A stretch of DNA of 64,000 nt from SZUA-36 sp963749115 (GCA_963749115.1 CAVVLP010000010.1:248001-312000), one strand, 5' to 3'. Positions 48,313 through 57,875 are shown, counted from the stretch's first letter. Notes: generated from the sequence alone by a model not told the origin. Numbers and translations are program-made.

Positions 48313-49848
48313 CTACCTGGATTCACGGACGATCTTGCGCACATCCGCCAATAGTTCTTTCGCATCAAACACAATGCCGTCCTTGATGGTGTATTTCACA
48401 CCACCAACACGCTCGGGTTTATTGTCGGCACCCAGTTTGAAATGACCGGTGCCGTAGAGCACTTTGAAATTGGCAATCGGGTTCTCTTCGGTTATCACCA
48501 GGTCGGCAAGCTTTCCTACACGCACTGAACCGATCTGTTCATCCATGTTCAGCACCTGTGCTCCCTGGTAGGTTGCCGAACGCAATACTTCCAGGGGGTG
48601 GAAGCCAGCCTCCTGTAATAACTCCATTTCACGGATATAGGCGAAACCATAGAGCTTCCAGATATAGCCGGCATCGGAGCCCAATGTGACCCGGCCGCCA
48701 TGATTCTTATAGTCGTTCAGAAACTGCATCCAGATTCTAAAATTATTCTTCCATGCGACCTCATCGGACGTGGTCCAGTCGAACCAGTAGGAACCATGAG
48801 ACTTCAGGGATGGCTGAAAAAACTCCCACAAGGCGGGTGGTGTGTAGTCCTTCTGCCAGTCAGCATTCATCTCACGCATCAGGTCACGGCTGGCTTCATA
48901 AATGGTTAAAGTCGGGTTGATGGTGAAATCCAGGGCGATCAGTTCGTCACGTACCTGGTTCCATTTTTCAGAACCCGGTTTGGCTGTCTGTGCCCACAGA
49001 CGTCCGGCCTCGCCAAAACGGTCCTGCTCGTTGGTGTAGTTGTAATCCAGCGGATAATCCTGGATCACCTGGTTCTCAAACATGGCCTCCGGCAGACCGT
49101 ACCAATGCTCCATCGACGTCAGGCCGGCTCGAGCCGAGTCCAGAACGTTCCAGTTCACGACATCCAGTTGGGCGTGGTGCATGGCTGAACCCAGGCCTTG
49201 TTTGCCAGCCTCGTCCAACGCTGCTTGCATGATATTGGGCGGCGCACCGAAAAATTTAATACCGGCGGCACCTTGCTTCGCAATTTTTTTAACCCAGCTA
49301 CGGGTCGCGTCTTGGGTCAGGAATGGCCCTGATTCACCTTGTCCGAAACCCACGTACGGGAAAATTCTCGGGGCCGCTATCTCATTCTTTGCGCTGCGTG
49401 CCTGGTGCTCCAGAACCCAATCCAGCCCATTAAAACTACCCGGCTCACGAATAGTCGTAATACCGTGACCCAGCCATAGCTTGGCCACGTACTCAGCCGG
49501 CACACCCTGCGCATCGCCGCCAAAGTGCGCGTGCAGGTCAATGAAGCCCGGCAGCAGGTAGTGGCCCTCCAGTTCCATGACACGGTCACCCTCCAGGATC
49601 GGGATACGATCGGCTTCGGGCACTGGTTTGTATAAGCCCAGGTTGCGTATCTGTGTAATCCTGTTGCCCTCTATCAGAACATCCATGGGGCCAACAGGGG
49701 GGGCGCCCTCGCCATTCACGATAATTACACCACGCAGAACAAGACGCTCGAACGGCCCCTCACCACGCTGTCGATCTGGAACAGAAAGCGGTGCTGCGAA
49801 TACGTTAAGCGAAAATATGATGAAGAGTAATGTTAGTAATTTTTTCAT
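48313..49848 (-). CDS. Secreted amidohydrolase-family metalloenzyme
   Basis: 511 residues with a signal peptide (MKKLLTLLFIIFSLNVFAA). The metal-dependent hydrolase TIM barrel shows FIDLHAHFGGDAQG (first metal pair), AAGIKFFG near the usual Lys position, SAMHHAQLD, TSMEHWYGLP and TLGSDAGYIW with the catalytic Asp. The C-terminal beta part follows QIGSVRVGKLADLVITEENP. Close relatives are called imidazolonepropionase-like or prolidase-like; the substrate cannot be told. Full length. Confidence 0.85.
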   Translation of the reverse strand: MKKLLTLLFIIFSLNVFAAPLSVPDRQRGEGPFERLVLRGVIIVNGEGAPPVGPMDVLIEGNRITQIRNLGLYKPVPEADRIPILEGDRVMELEGHYLLPGFIDLHAHFGGDAQGVPAEYVAKLWLGHGITTIREPGSFNGLDWVLEHQARSAKNEIAAPRIFPYVGFGQGESGPFLTQDATRSWVKKIAKQGAAGIKFFGAPPNIMQAALDEAGKQGLGSAMHHAQLDVVNWNVLDSARAGLTSMEHWYGLPEAMFENQVIQDYPLDYNYTNEQDRFGEAGRLWAQTAKPGSEKWNQVRDELIALDFTINPTLTIYEASRDLMREMNADWQKDYTPPALWEFFQPSLKSHGSYWFDWTTSDEVAWKNNFRIWMQFLNDYKNHGGRVTLGSDAGYIWKLYGFAYIREMELLQEAGFHPLEVLRSATYQGAQVLNMDEQIGSVRVGKLADLVITEENPIANFKVLYGTGHFKLGADNKPERVGGVKYTIKDGIVFDAKELLADVRKIVRESR

Positions 49849-49906
49849 TAAGACCTTGAATTTATTTGCAGAAGGCGTATTCTAATATTTCAAGTATATA
49901 AGGGAA

Positions 49907-50533
49907 ATGGAATTCCTGGAGACTTTTGTCATGGATGACGCGAGCACGGCACACGCCAAAAAAATCAATTGGTCTGAAATTGATAAGTATTCTTTCAACC
50001 CCAAACCAGGCCCAAGTCCGGACGCTCCCGCCGAGCCTGTTCCGGCGCCAAAAACCCGCGAAACTACCACTAAAAAGGCTTTAGACAGCTGGTTCCGTGA
50101 GCAACGCGGAAGCAAGCGAGTACCAAAACGCCTGAATATAGCCAATGAGTTACTCGTGAGCAGTGGCGGTCCGCTGAGGATGACTGGCAACATAACACTC
50201 ATCGATGAAGATGGTGAAGTGACACACTCAAACAAACTCAACCTTTGTCGCTGCGGGTCATCAATAAACAAACCCATTTGCGATGACCAGCATCTGGATA
50301 TCGAGTTTTTTGATGCTGGCGCTATTGGCCAACTTTCAGATTGGATGACGGTTAAGAGGCCCCAGACAATAACGGTGACATGTGTAAAGAACGGCCCGCT
50401 AAAATTCCGCGGTTACCTGCGTGTTTACAATAAGCGAGGACAGGAGTGTATCACCATGAATGGTGCGCTGTGCCGCTGCGGCAAGTCCAGCAGAAAGCCG
50501 TTTTGCGACACTAAGCACGGCTGTGGCTGCTGA
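49907..50533 (+). CDS. Double CDGSH iron-sulphur domain protein
   Basis: 208 residues. Two 2Fe-2S sites of the CDGSH type follow the pattern C-x-C-x2-S-x3-P-x-C-D-x2-H: LCRCGSSINKPICDDQH (about 118-134) and LCRCGKSSRKPFCDTKH (about 188-204). The central Gly of the motif is replaced in both (CDDQH, CDTKH) but all four ligands remain. The N-terminal 70 residues are Pro/Ala-rich and probably flexible, with an RGSKRVPKR patch. Role probably redox or cluster transfer. The start could also be the ATG at 49931. Confidence 0.85.
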   Translation: MEFLETFVMDDASTAHAKKINWSEIDKYSFNPKPGPSPDAPAEPVPAPKTRETTTKKALDSWFREQRGSKRVPKRLNIANELLVSSGGPLRMTGNITLIDEDGEVTHSNKLNLCRCGSSINKPICDDQHLDIEFFDAGAIGQLSDWMTVKRPQTITVTCVKNGPLKFRGYLRVYNKRGQECITMNGALCRCGKSSRKPFCDTKHGCGC

Positions 50534-50561
50534 GTCCCTTTAAAGCGACTTAGCCCTCGGC

Positions 50562-50918
50562 TCAGTCGCCGTAATAAATGCAACCGGCGTTGCAGGTTTC
50601 CTGAACAATGATTTTGCTCAACCCCGCAAGGCCGGGTTTCAGTTGATGCCATATCCAGCGAGCCAGGTTTTCACTGGTCGGGTTGTCAAGTCCATCGATC
50701 TCGTTTAAGTAATGGTGGTCGAGTTGATCAAACACAGGTTGGAAAATACGCCGCAATTCCGCGAAATCCATTACCCAGCCTTCCCGCTCACCGACCGGAC
50801 CGGACACGTGCACTTCAATGCGAAATGAGTGACCGTGCAGACGTGCACATTTGTGACCTTCGGGTACGTTTGGCAACCGATGAGCCGCTTCAATTTGAAA
50901 AACTCTGAAAATATCCAT
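50562..50918 (-). CDS. queD: 6-carboxytetrahydropterin synthase (QueD/PTPS family)
   Basis: About 118 residues from the ATG at 50918. Zinc and catalytic residues are in FQIEAAHRL, HKCARLHGHSF and LDHHYLNE. PTSENLARWIW and the end VQETCNAGCIYYG are family hallmarks. It catalyses the second step of queuosine precursor synthesis. A 48-codon frame lies directly upstream on the same strand. Confidence 0.92.
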   Translation of the reverse strand: MDIFRVFQIEAAHRLPNVPEGHKCARLHGHSFRIEVHVSGPVGEREGWVMDFAELRRIFQPVFDQLDHHYLNEIDGLDNPTSENLARWIWHQLKPGLAGLSKIIVQETCNAGCIYYGD

Positions 50919-50920
50919 TA

Positions 50921-51067
50921 TCAAATTGTGACCGCAGCCGATGTTTCGCGCAATCCCCAGGGGAGAAGATTCCTGGTTCTCAGTTGATGAAAATGATAAA
51001 TATGTTTGTGGTCAAAAAACGACATCAACCCGTGATCTGTCAGTTTCCGTAAGGTGTTCCGGTCCAT
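50921..51067 (-). CDS. Possible small protein upstream of queD
   Basis: A 48-codon frame starting MDRNTLRKLTDHGLMSFFDH and ending RETSAAVTI, with a TGA two bases before the queD ATG, a spacing typical of coupled genes. It is rich in His and aromatic residues. No family is recognised, and the ribosome site is weak. It could be chance or a fragment. Confidence 0.3.
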   Translation of the reverse strand: MDRNTLRKLTDHGLMSFFDHKHIYHFHQLRTRNLLPWGLRETSAAVTI

Positions 51068-51283
51068 TACTGTTAGTCATTTCTGCAAGAAACCCAAGCA
51101 TCATTGGCATTCAACTTTGATCTCAACTAAACAATCGGGATAGCAACTCCATAATAGTTTGTTGTTATTTTGCAACAGCCGCTCAATGAACTCTCAAAAA
51201 CATACATAAGGCTTTGTAATTGTTATTTTTTCTGATAGCATGATGTTCCAGTTGCTTATGCAACAAGGCTGGACGCTGCGTGA
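51068..51283. other. Intergenic region before the IPTL-CTERM gene
   Basis: AT-rich, no gene or clear repeat seen. It should hold the promoter for the secreted protein at 51284. Confidence 0.5.
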
Positions 51284-52237
51284 ATGAGTAATTTAAATCG
51301 CTTTGCCTTATTTATAGTTATTTCGCTATTCGCCATCAGTGCGAAGGCGGAGCCTATGGCATATAGCGTAAATTCTGATAGCAATGGTGGGGATAGCCTG
51401 TATTTGATTGATCTCGCCACCGGCACTGATCAATTAAGAGGCAAACTTTTTACTGGAATTGAAGATCGTACTGATACGGAAGGCCTGGCGTTCTCGTCAG
51501 ACCCGGGTAGTCTTCTTTGGGGTATAGATGACGCTTCCGGGACATTGTTTCCAATCAGTCCAGCTAACGGTTCAATAAATTACGAGGAAGAAATTCAACT
51601 CCCTTTCGAATTCCAGTCCGGCGGCGGCAATGATTTTGGCATGACATTCGCCTGTGACAACAGCTTGTATTTTACCTCCGTAAGGTCCAAAACTTTATAT
51701 CGTCGTGATCAGGGTGGTAGTTTCACGACCGTGGGTACTCAAGGGGCCCTTGGTGTAAACATCAGTGCCATCGCGGCCTTTGGCAACCCGGTAAGGCTTT
51801 ACGGTTTGGGTAATGGACAATTGGAGAATGGCGATACGGATTCTCCTAACCTATACAGCATCGACCTGACCACCGGGATTGCATCAATGGTAGGGCCACT
51901 GAGTGATACAAGTGAATTTACATACAATGAAGCCGGATTGGCTTTCGATAGTAATGGCGGTTTATGGGCCATTACTGACCGCAGCCAGATTAGCAACCAG
52001 AAAAGTCAAATACTGAGTATCGATGTGGCTACCGGCGCGGCGACCCTGGTCGCCACCACCCTCAATGAAGTCGGCTATGAAAGTCTCGCAATCAGCCCAC
52101 CGTCCAATTGCGATACTTCGGTAGGATCTGCAGATGGCCTGCCAAGGATTCCAACGCTAAACGTGGCTGGACGTCTTTCCGCAATACTGGTTTTGATGCT
52201 GGCCGGGATGCTCATCCTGCGCAGGCGTTATACCTGA
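51284..52237 (+). CDS. Secreted protein with IPTL-CTERM sorting signal
   Basis: 317 residues. A signal peptide (MSNLNRFALFIVISLFAISA) is followed by repeat-like beta segments (LYLIDLATGT, LYSIDLTTGIASMVG, ILSIDVATGAATLVA) that suggest a beta-propeller-like fold. The C-terminus has IPTLNVAGRL, a membrane helix and the basic end LILRRRYT, the plan of IPTL-CTERM proteins, which are thought to be processed by a dedicated exosortase. No exosortase is in the window. Function unknown, probably surface-associated or extracellular. Confidence 0.75.
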   Translation: MSNLNRFALFIVISLFAISAKAEPMAYSVNSDSNGGDSLYLIDLATGTDQLRGKLFTGIEDRTDTEGLAFSSDPGSLLWGIDDASGTLFPISPANGSINYEEEIQLPFEFQSGGGNDFGMTFACDNSLYFTSVRSKTLYRRDQGGSFTTVGTQGALGVNISAIAAFGNPVRLYGLGNGQLENGDTDSPNLYSIDLTTGIASMVGPLSDTSEFTYNEAGLAFDSNGGLWAITDRSQISNQKSQILSIDVATGAATLVATTLNEVGYESLAISPPSNCDTSVGSADGLPRIPTLNVAGRLSAILVLMLAGMLILRRRYT

Positions 52238-52323
52238 AGCAATTTCTATAACCCGTTTTTTTGCAGCCAAACCCTCCCGTTTGGATTAAACTGCATTAAT
52301 TGAAACAACACCGGAGTTAAAAC

Positions 52324-52581
52324 ATGATTGGTGGAATAAGCGTCACACAGCTAGTAATCCTGCTGGTGATAGTCATGCTGGTTTTTGGCACCAAGCGTCT
52401 ACGTAACATCGGGTCCGATCTCGGCAGTGCCGTTAAAGGATTCCGTAAAGGCATCGAAGACGAACCCGCAGACGCAGACAAGGAACCTGAAAAATTAACA
52501 GCTGCAGAAAAAACTTCCGCTGCGACGCAAAAAACAGAGGAAAAAGCCACGGCCAAACACCCGTCCGACACAGATGTTTGA
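52324..52581 (+). CDS. tatA: Sec-independent translocase subunit TatA
   Basis: 85 residues. One N-terminal membrane helix (GGISVTQLVILLVIVMLVFG), then the amphipathic helix FGTKRLRNIGSDLGSAVKGF and a charged tail. It forms the variable pore of the Tat pathway for folded proteins. First gene of tatABC, preceded by GGAG. It overlaps tatB by 8 bases. Confidence 0.94.
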   Translation: MIGGISVTQLVILLVIVMLVFGTKRLRNIGSDLGSAVKGFRKGIEDEPADADKEPEKLTAAEKTSAATQKTEEKATAKHPSDTDV

Positions 52582-52963
52582 TGTTGGTTTTGCCGAGATT
52601 TTTCTTCTCGCCCTTATCGGCCTGTTAGTGCTCGGACCAGAACGCTTACCCGGTGTAGCGCGCACCGTGGGTGGGTTCGTGCGTAAGGCCAGGATGAGCT
52701 GGGTCAGCCTGCGCAACACCATCGAATCCGAACTGGCGGAAGCCGATCTCTCGGCGCCGATAAAGAAGACCAGCGAAGAACTAAAACAGATCGGCAGGAA
52801 ATTGGCCGAAGAGCCAGTTTTCAAATCGGAAACCCAAAAAACAGATCACCTTAAAACGGATAAGGACACATCCGGGTCGGCCAGTCCGGATCCCTTATCT
52901 GCCGGGGCATCGAAACCAGAACCGCTACCGGAACCCGACAGTAAAAAGCCTGAAAATGTCTGA
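52574..52963 (+). CDS. tatB: Sec-independent translocase subunit TatB
   Basis: 129 residues. The helix FAEIFLLALIGLLVLGPERL with the family GPERLP, then an amphipathic helix and a charged tail. Part of the TatBC twin-arginine receptor. It overlaps both neighbours by 8 bases. Confidence 0.94.
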   Translation: MFDVGFAEIFLLALIGLLVLGPERLPGVARTVGGFVRKARMSWVSLRNTIESELAEADLSAPIKKTSEELKQIGRKLAEEPVFKSETQKTDHLKTDKDTSGSASPDPLSAGASKPEPLPEPDSKKPENV

Positions 52964-53732
52964 AAACGCCCAAGAAGAAGACCGCGAGTTAAGCTTTCTC
53001 GAACACCTGGTTGAACTTCGTGGCCGCTTGCTCAAGGCCTGCCTGTCCATCGTTGTCGTTCTGATAGCACTGCTGCCATTCTCACGCCGCCTGTACGAGG
53101 CTTTGGCACAACCGATGATGGCGCAAATGCCGGAAGGCAGCAGCATGATTGCCATCGATGTGGCATCACCATTCCTGACACCGTTCAAGCTAACACTGTG
53201 GGTCTCCATCATGATTTCGATCCCGGTGATTTTGTATCAATTATGGGCCTTTGTTGCACCGGCATTGTTCAAGCACGAAAAAAGACTGGCCCGGCCCTTG
53301 TTGTTTTCTTCGGTATTTCTTTTTTATGCCGGTTGCGCTTTCGCCTATTTCGTTGTTTTTCCACTGGCATTCGGCTTTTTAACCAGCTATGCGCCAGACG
53401 GTGTGGCCGTGATGACCGACATCAGTAAATACCTGGATTTCGTCATGACGCTGTTTCTTGCGTTCGGGATTACCTTTGAAGTACCGATTGCGACCATCAT
53501 CCTGGTGGCCACCGGCATCACGACGCCCGCCAAGCTGGCAAGCTGGCGACCTTATATTATTGTCGGTGCCTTTGCCCTCGGAATGATCCTGACGCCCCCT
53601 GATGTCATTTCACAGACCTTGTTGGCGCTGCCAATGTGGTTGCTGTTTGAAGCAGGAATAATTTTTGCCCGCATCCTGGTTCCGGAAAAGGAAACGGAAG
53701 AAGAAAGCGAAGCCGATCAGGCGACTAACTGA
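52956..53732 (+). CDS. tatC: Sec-independent translocase subunit TatC
   Basis: 258 residues with six membrane helices. FLEHLVELRGRLLKA at the N-terminus, PLFSRRLYEAL-like first loop, FVAPALFKHEKRLARP and FGITFEVPI are family signatures. It recognises the twin-arginine signal. The last 16 bases overlap the convergent BPSS1780-like gene. Confidence 0.95.
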   Translation: MSENAQEEDRELSFLEHLVELRGRLLKACLSIVVVLIALLPFSRRLYEALAQPMMAQMPEGSSMIAIDVASPFLTPFKLTLWVSIMISIPVILYQLWAFVAPALFKHEKRLARPLLFSSVFLFYAGCAFAYFVVFPLAFGFLTSYAPDGVAVMTDISKYLDFVMTLFLAFGITFEVPIATIILVATGITTPAKLASWRPYIIVGAFALGMILTPPDVISQTLLALPMWLLFEAGIIFARILVPEKETEEESEADQATN

Positions 53733-54559
53733 TCATTTGTCTTATTGGCAGGAACGATCGTTTCATCCAGGCCAAAAATATCCCTGAATGCCAGGTATTG
53801 GGTACCAAACAGCAGTAATTGGAACATCGGACCTAGCAACAGTAACAGGAAGCCCAACAAGGTAGATGCAGTTCCTTCACTGAGTGCTGAAAGATAGAAA
53901 GAGCCGAACAGCAAGACAATCGGCACCGCCAATATACCGAGGAATAAACCGATCACCAGCAGTGGTTTCCAGTTTCGGCCAAGGCCCTTTAATCCCATCA
54001 ACAGGGCACTTCCCATTTTAAGTTTCCGGAACCAGATCAACGGCACCGAGAAATAGGTGATCGTGCCACTGATAGCGGCACCTAAGGCCATCGCTAGAAC
54101 CGCATTTTCCATAACTTGCGGGTCTATGAGCCGCAATGCATCGAGATCACCCTGCTCTATGCGGACAATAATATCCGGGTCAATATCGACTATTTGTCCC
54201 GCCAATACGAGTGTAACAATCAACAGTGCCAGTGCCATTGCGACCCCGCCCAGTAACAACAACGACCCGATACTCCTTTTTGCCATAAAAGGCATGAACA
54301 AGACCGCCAACATGGGTTTATCACCGTGATCAACAAGGAAGAAAGCGTGCAATAACCCGGCACTCAATACGGGCAGACAGAGAATAACCACCAAGCCCAG
54401 GGCGCCTGTCTGTGAAAAACTCACAAGAAACTGGAAAAACAGGCTGATCAGCAATAAACGTAAGGGTTGTCTTTTGACCAGTCCCCAGCTACCCGAAACC
54501 CAGGCCAATCCACGCGCTGCCGGCATTTTTCGAATGACCGGTGGGACTTGATCACTCAT
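53717..54559 (-). CDS. BPSS1780-like multi-pass membrane protein
   Basis: 280 residues with six to seven membrane helices and the opening RGLAWVSGSWGLVKRQPLRL found in the BPSS1780 family of proteobacterial membrane proteins. No catalytic motif is seen and the function is unknown. Its ATG overlaps the LOG-family gene by ATGA. Confidence 0.7.
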   Translation of the reverse strand: MSDQVPPVIRKMPAARGLAWVSGSWGLVKRQPLRLLLISLFFQFLVSFSQTGALGLVVILCLPVLSAGLLHAFFLVDHGDKPMLAVLFMPFMAKRSIGSLLLLGGVAMALALLIVTLVLAGQIVDIDPDIIVRIEQGDLDALRLIDPQVMENAVLAMALGAAISGTITYFSVPLIWFRKLKMGSALLMGLKGLGRNWKPLLVIGLFLGILAVPIVLLFGSFYLSALSEGTASTLLGFLLLLLGPMFQLLLFGTQYLAFRDIFGLDETIVPANKTNDQLVA

Positions 54560-55182
54560 GCGTTAGCAGACGTCACATTGGCGTACTGGAGCGCATCGCT
54601 ATGCCAGGCATGGGCGTTTTCTATGGCCTCGAGAACCTGTTCCGGTTCATCCACGACGGACCACATGTTCAAATGATTTCGACCCATAAAACATTCATCG
54701 ACACTGTGCCTGAGAAACTCCAGCAAACCATCGTAAAAACCGATCGTATTAACGATGACAACGGGTTTGACCCACTGCCCCAGACGTTTCATTGTCAACG
54801 CCTCGAATAGTTCCTCATAGGTACCTGATCCGCCGGGCAAGGCCACCACGGCATCTGAATCCTGCAACATCCGGTGCTTACGCTCACGCATATCCCCGAC
54901 CACCTTCAATTCGGTCAAACCACGATGGGTCAGTTCAAGATCCTGCAGAAAACCAGGCACTACACCATATACCTCGCCACCTCTACCGAGTGCGCCATCG
55001 GCCATAGCTCCCATCAGGCCACCGCCCCCGGCCCCATAGATGATAGACTTTCCGGCGAGTGCTAAAATTTCGCCCAAACGCCTGGCCGCGTCGTAGTAAA
55101 CGGGCCTGAGTGCTGCGCTGGAAGATGCGTATATCGTCACCATTTTTACATGATGTGAGTCAAGGATGTTTTTTTTAGTCAT
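54556..55182 (-). CDS. LOG-family protein (TIGR00730), nucleoside monophosphate phosphoribohydrolase-like
   Basis: 208 residues with a Rossmann-like fold. Active-site motifs are GAGGGGLMGAMADGAL and ALPGGSGTYEELFE, the pattern of LOG enzymes that split N6-modified or plain AMP into base and ribose phosphate. MTIYASSSAALRP at the N-terminus is typical. Biological substrate unknown. First gene of a two-gene unit with the membrane protein. Confidence 0.88.
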   Translation of the reverse strand: MTKKNILDSHHVKMVTIYASSSAALRPVYYDAARRLGEILALAGKSIIYGAGGGGLMGAMADGALGRGGEVYGVVPGFLQDLELTHRGLTELKVVGDMRERKHRMLQDSDAVVALPGGSGTYEELFEALTMKRLGQWVKPVVIVNTIGFYDGLLEFLRHSVDECFMGRNHLNMWSVVDEPEQVLEAIENAHAWHSDALQYANVTSANA

Positions 55183-55225
55183 TGTAATATTGTAGCCCAG
55201 CGTTAGGTCTCACTGGAGAGTATAT

Positions 55226-55888
55226 TTGAATCAGCAGTTAAAACTGCAGCAGGTGACACAACCACCGATAGCCATCGGTATTATAGCTGTCTGCGTCGTC
55301 ATTTTTTTGCTGCAGAGCGTTTCGCCACAATCTTCATTTGGGCAAACGATACTGAGCACACTCAATCACATGGCCTTGTGGCCGGTTAATAGCGCCAACC
55401 CCCAACCCTGGCAGTTGAGTTTCCAACCCTGGCAATTGATCAGTTATGGTTTTTTACATGGTGGTTTCAACCACCTGTTTTTTAATATGTTTGCGCTGTG
55501 GATGTTTGGTCTGCCCATTGAAAGGATGTGGGGTAGCCGAAGATTTGCCGAATATTATTTCACCTGTATCCTGGGCGCCGGATTGGTTCAACTGCTGGTT
55601 CAATACATCAGTGGCGGTAACTACCCGACCATCGGCGCGTCCGGTGCGGTTTTCGGACTCCTGCTGGCTTACGGGGTGACGTGGCCAAACAATAAATTAC
55701 TCCTTATTTTTTTCCCGGTACCCATCAAGGCAAAGTGGTTTGTGCTAATTTATGGTGCCGCCGAATTGATTTTCGGCGTTACCGGAGCAATGCCTCAAGT
55801 GGCTCATTACGCCCACCTTGGAGGTTTGTTTTTCGGTGCCGGTTTATTATGGCGATGGGGCTGGCGACCAGGCATGACCTGGACTTAA
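55226..55888 (+). CDS. Rhomboid-family intramembrane serine protease
   Basis: 220 residues with six membrane helices. The catalytic Ser is in IGASGAVFG and the catalytic His in AHLGGLFFG. HGGFNHLFFNMFALWMFG is the conserved loop-helix part. It cleaves membrane proteins inside the bilayer. Start is TTG at 55226 with GGAGA upstream. Not a rhombosortase by length or context, so a link with the IPTL-CTERM protein is not proposed. Confidence 0.88.
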   Translation: MNQQLKLQQVTQPPIAIGIIAVCVVIFLLQSVSPQSSFGQTILSTLNHMALWPVNSANPQPWQLSFQPWQLISYGFLHGGFNHLFFNMFALWMFGLPIERMWGSRRFAEYYFTCILGAGLVQLLVQYISGGNYPTIGASGAVFGLLLAYGVTWPNNKLLLIFFPVPIKAKWFVLIYGAAELIFGVTGAMPQVAHYAHLGGLFFGAGLLWRWGWRPGMTWT

Positions 55889-55931
55889 AAGCCTGTCGGA
55901 TTTGACAACCCAAGAAAGTAGAGAAAGGACT

Positions 55932-57875
55932 ATGAGCAAAACTTATCCCGTTATCCCTGCAGCCAGGGAGCGCACCCACGTTGACCAACAACGATACCAA
56001 GAAATGTACAGCCAGTCGGTTGAGGACAATACCGGCTTCTGGTCTGAACAAGCACGTCGAATCAACTGGATAAAACCATTCAGCAAGGTTAAAGATGTTT
56101 CCTGGGATCGAAAGGATGTATATATCCGCTGGTTTGAAGACGGCACACTCAATGCCTGTTACAACTGCATAGATCGCCATCTTGAAAAACGTGCTGACCA
56201 GACCGCCATCATCTGGGAAGGTGATGACCCGGCCCGTGACTTGCATATCAGTTACCGCGAATTGCATCAACGTGTCTGCCGCATGGCCAATGTACTCAAG
56301 GAACTCGGGACCAAACGCGGGGATCGTGTCACTCTCTACATGCCAATGATTCCAGAGGCTGCCGTAGCAATGCTGGCATGCGCTCGTATCGGTGCTGTCC
56401 ATTCTGTCGTGTTTGGTGGTTTTTCACCGGACGCACTGGCCGGTCGTATTGTTGATTGCCAGTCCAACATTCTCATCACCGCAGACGAAGGTCTACGCGG
56501 TGGCAGGGCCATCCCCCTCAAGAAAAACGTCGATGCCGCCTGTGAACGTGACGGGGTCATGGATATTCTCGAATCGATACTGGTGGTTCGTAACACCGGG
56601 AATGACGTATCCATGGATGCTGGCCGTGACCATTGGCTGCATGAAGCGGAAGCCGATGTTTCGGATGATTGCCCCTGTGAAGAGATGGGTGCAGAAGATC
56701 CTTTATTCATTCTCTACACCTCGGGCTCAACAGGAAAACCTAAAGGCGTTCTGCATACCACCGGTGGTTACATGGTGTATGCCTCATTTACCCATGAAAT
56801 GGTTTTTGACTACCAGGATGGCGATATCTACTGGTGCACAGCGGATGTTGGCTGGGTAACAGGTCATAGTTATATCGTTTATGGTCCACTGGCCAATGGT
56901 GCGACCACAATTATGTTTGAGGGCGTGCCCAACTATCCCGATACCAGCCGTTTCTGGCAGGTTTGTGACAAGCACGAAGTCAATATCTGCTATACCGCAC
57001 CTACCGCGATACGCGCATTGATGCGTGATGGCGATGATCCCGTTAAACGCACATCGAGGAAATCCTTGCGCCTGCTGGGCAGTGTCGGCGAACCGATCAA
57101 TCCGGAAGCATGGGAATGGTACTACCACGTGGTTGGCGACGGCCGTTGCCCGATCGTTGATACCTGGTGGCAAACAGAGACCGGCGGCATCATGATCAGT
57201 CCGTTACCGGGTGCAACGCCATTGAAGCCCGGATCCGCTACCTTCCCGTTACCCGGCATCATGCTGGATATCGTAGATAACGAAGGCAACGTTCTTGACG
57301 GAGCAGTCGAAGGCCAATTGGTTATCACCGATAGCTGGCCAGGACAAATGCGCAGCGTCTATGGCGATCACCAGCGTTTCATTGACACTTATTTCTCAAC
57401 GTTTGAAGGCATGTACTTTACAGGTGATGGTTGCAGACGTGATGAAGATGGCTACTACTGGATTACCGGCCGTGTTGATGACGTACTCAACATATCCGGA
57501 CACCGCATGGGAACGGCGGAGGTCGAAAGTGCATTGGTATCCCACCCCCTGGTCGCAGAATCAGCGGTCGTCGGTTACCCACACGATATCAAGGGACAGG
57601 GCATCTATGTCTACGTCACCCTGGTCGCCGATGCAGAACCCAGCGAAGAATTGCGTGCAGAATTACGCAACTGGGTACGCAAAGAAATCGGCCCGATCGC
57701 CACACCCGACCTGATCCAATGGGCACCCGGCCTGCCGAAAACCCGTTCCGGTAAAATCATGCGCCGTATCCTGCGCAAAATCGCCGAAAACGACTATTCC
57801 AACCTGGGCGACACCTCAACCCTGGCCGAACCGGAAGTAGTCCAAAACCTGGTCGAGGGCAGAATGAACCGCTAA
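55932..57875 (+). CDS. acs: Acetyl-coenzyme A synthetase
   Basis: 647 residues. An adenylate-forming enzyme that makes acetyl-CoA from acetate. It has the P-loop YTSGSTGKPKG, the hinge region ITGRVDDVLNISGHRMG and the regulated lysine in KTRSGKIMRRILR. WWQTETGGIM and TGDGCRRDEDGYYWI are also canonical. The ATG at 55932 follows AAAGGA; an upstream in-frame codon at 55902 is not needed. A strong terminator follows. Confidence 0.95.
   Translation: MSKTYPVIPAARERTHVDQQRYQEMYSQSVEDNTGFWSEQARRINWIKPFSKVKDVSWDRKDVYIRWFEDGTLNACYNCIDRHLEKRADQTAIIWEGDDPARDLHISYRELHQRVCRMANVLKELGTKRGDRVTLYMPMIPEAAVAMLACARIGAVHSVVFGGFSPDALAGRIVDCQSNILITADEGLRGGRAIPLKKNVDAACERDGVMDILESILVVRNTGNDVSMDAGRDHWLHEAEADVSDDCPCEEMGAEDPLFILYTSGSTGKPKGVLHTTGGYMVYASFTHEMVFDYQDGDIYWCTADVGWVTGHSYIVYGPLANGATTIMFEGVPNYPDTSRFWQVCDKHEVNICYTAPTAIRALMRDGDDPVKRTSRKSLRLLGSVGEPINPEAWEWYYHVVGDGRCPIVDTWWQTETGGIMISPLPGATPLKPGSATFPLPGIMLDIVDNEGNVLDGAVEGQLVITDSWPGQMRSVYGDHQRFIDTYFSTFEGMYFTGDGCRRDEDGYYWITGRVDDVLNISGHRMGTAEVESALVSHPLVAESAVVGYPHDIKGQGIYVYVTLVADAEPSEELRAELRNWVRKEIGPIATPDLIQWAPGLPKTRSGKIMRRILRKIAENDYSNLGDTSTLAEPEVVQNLVEGRMNR

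Noticed and set aside
55226..55888. Rhomboid protease as a rhombosortase serving the nearby CTERM protein
   Set aside because: The CTERM signal is of the IPTL type, not GlyGly, and the protease has the common six-helix GlpG-like plan. The genes are 3 kb apart and not co-transcribed.
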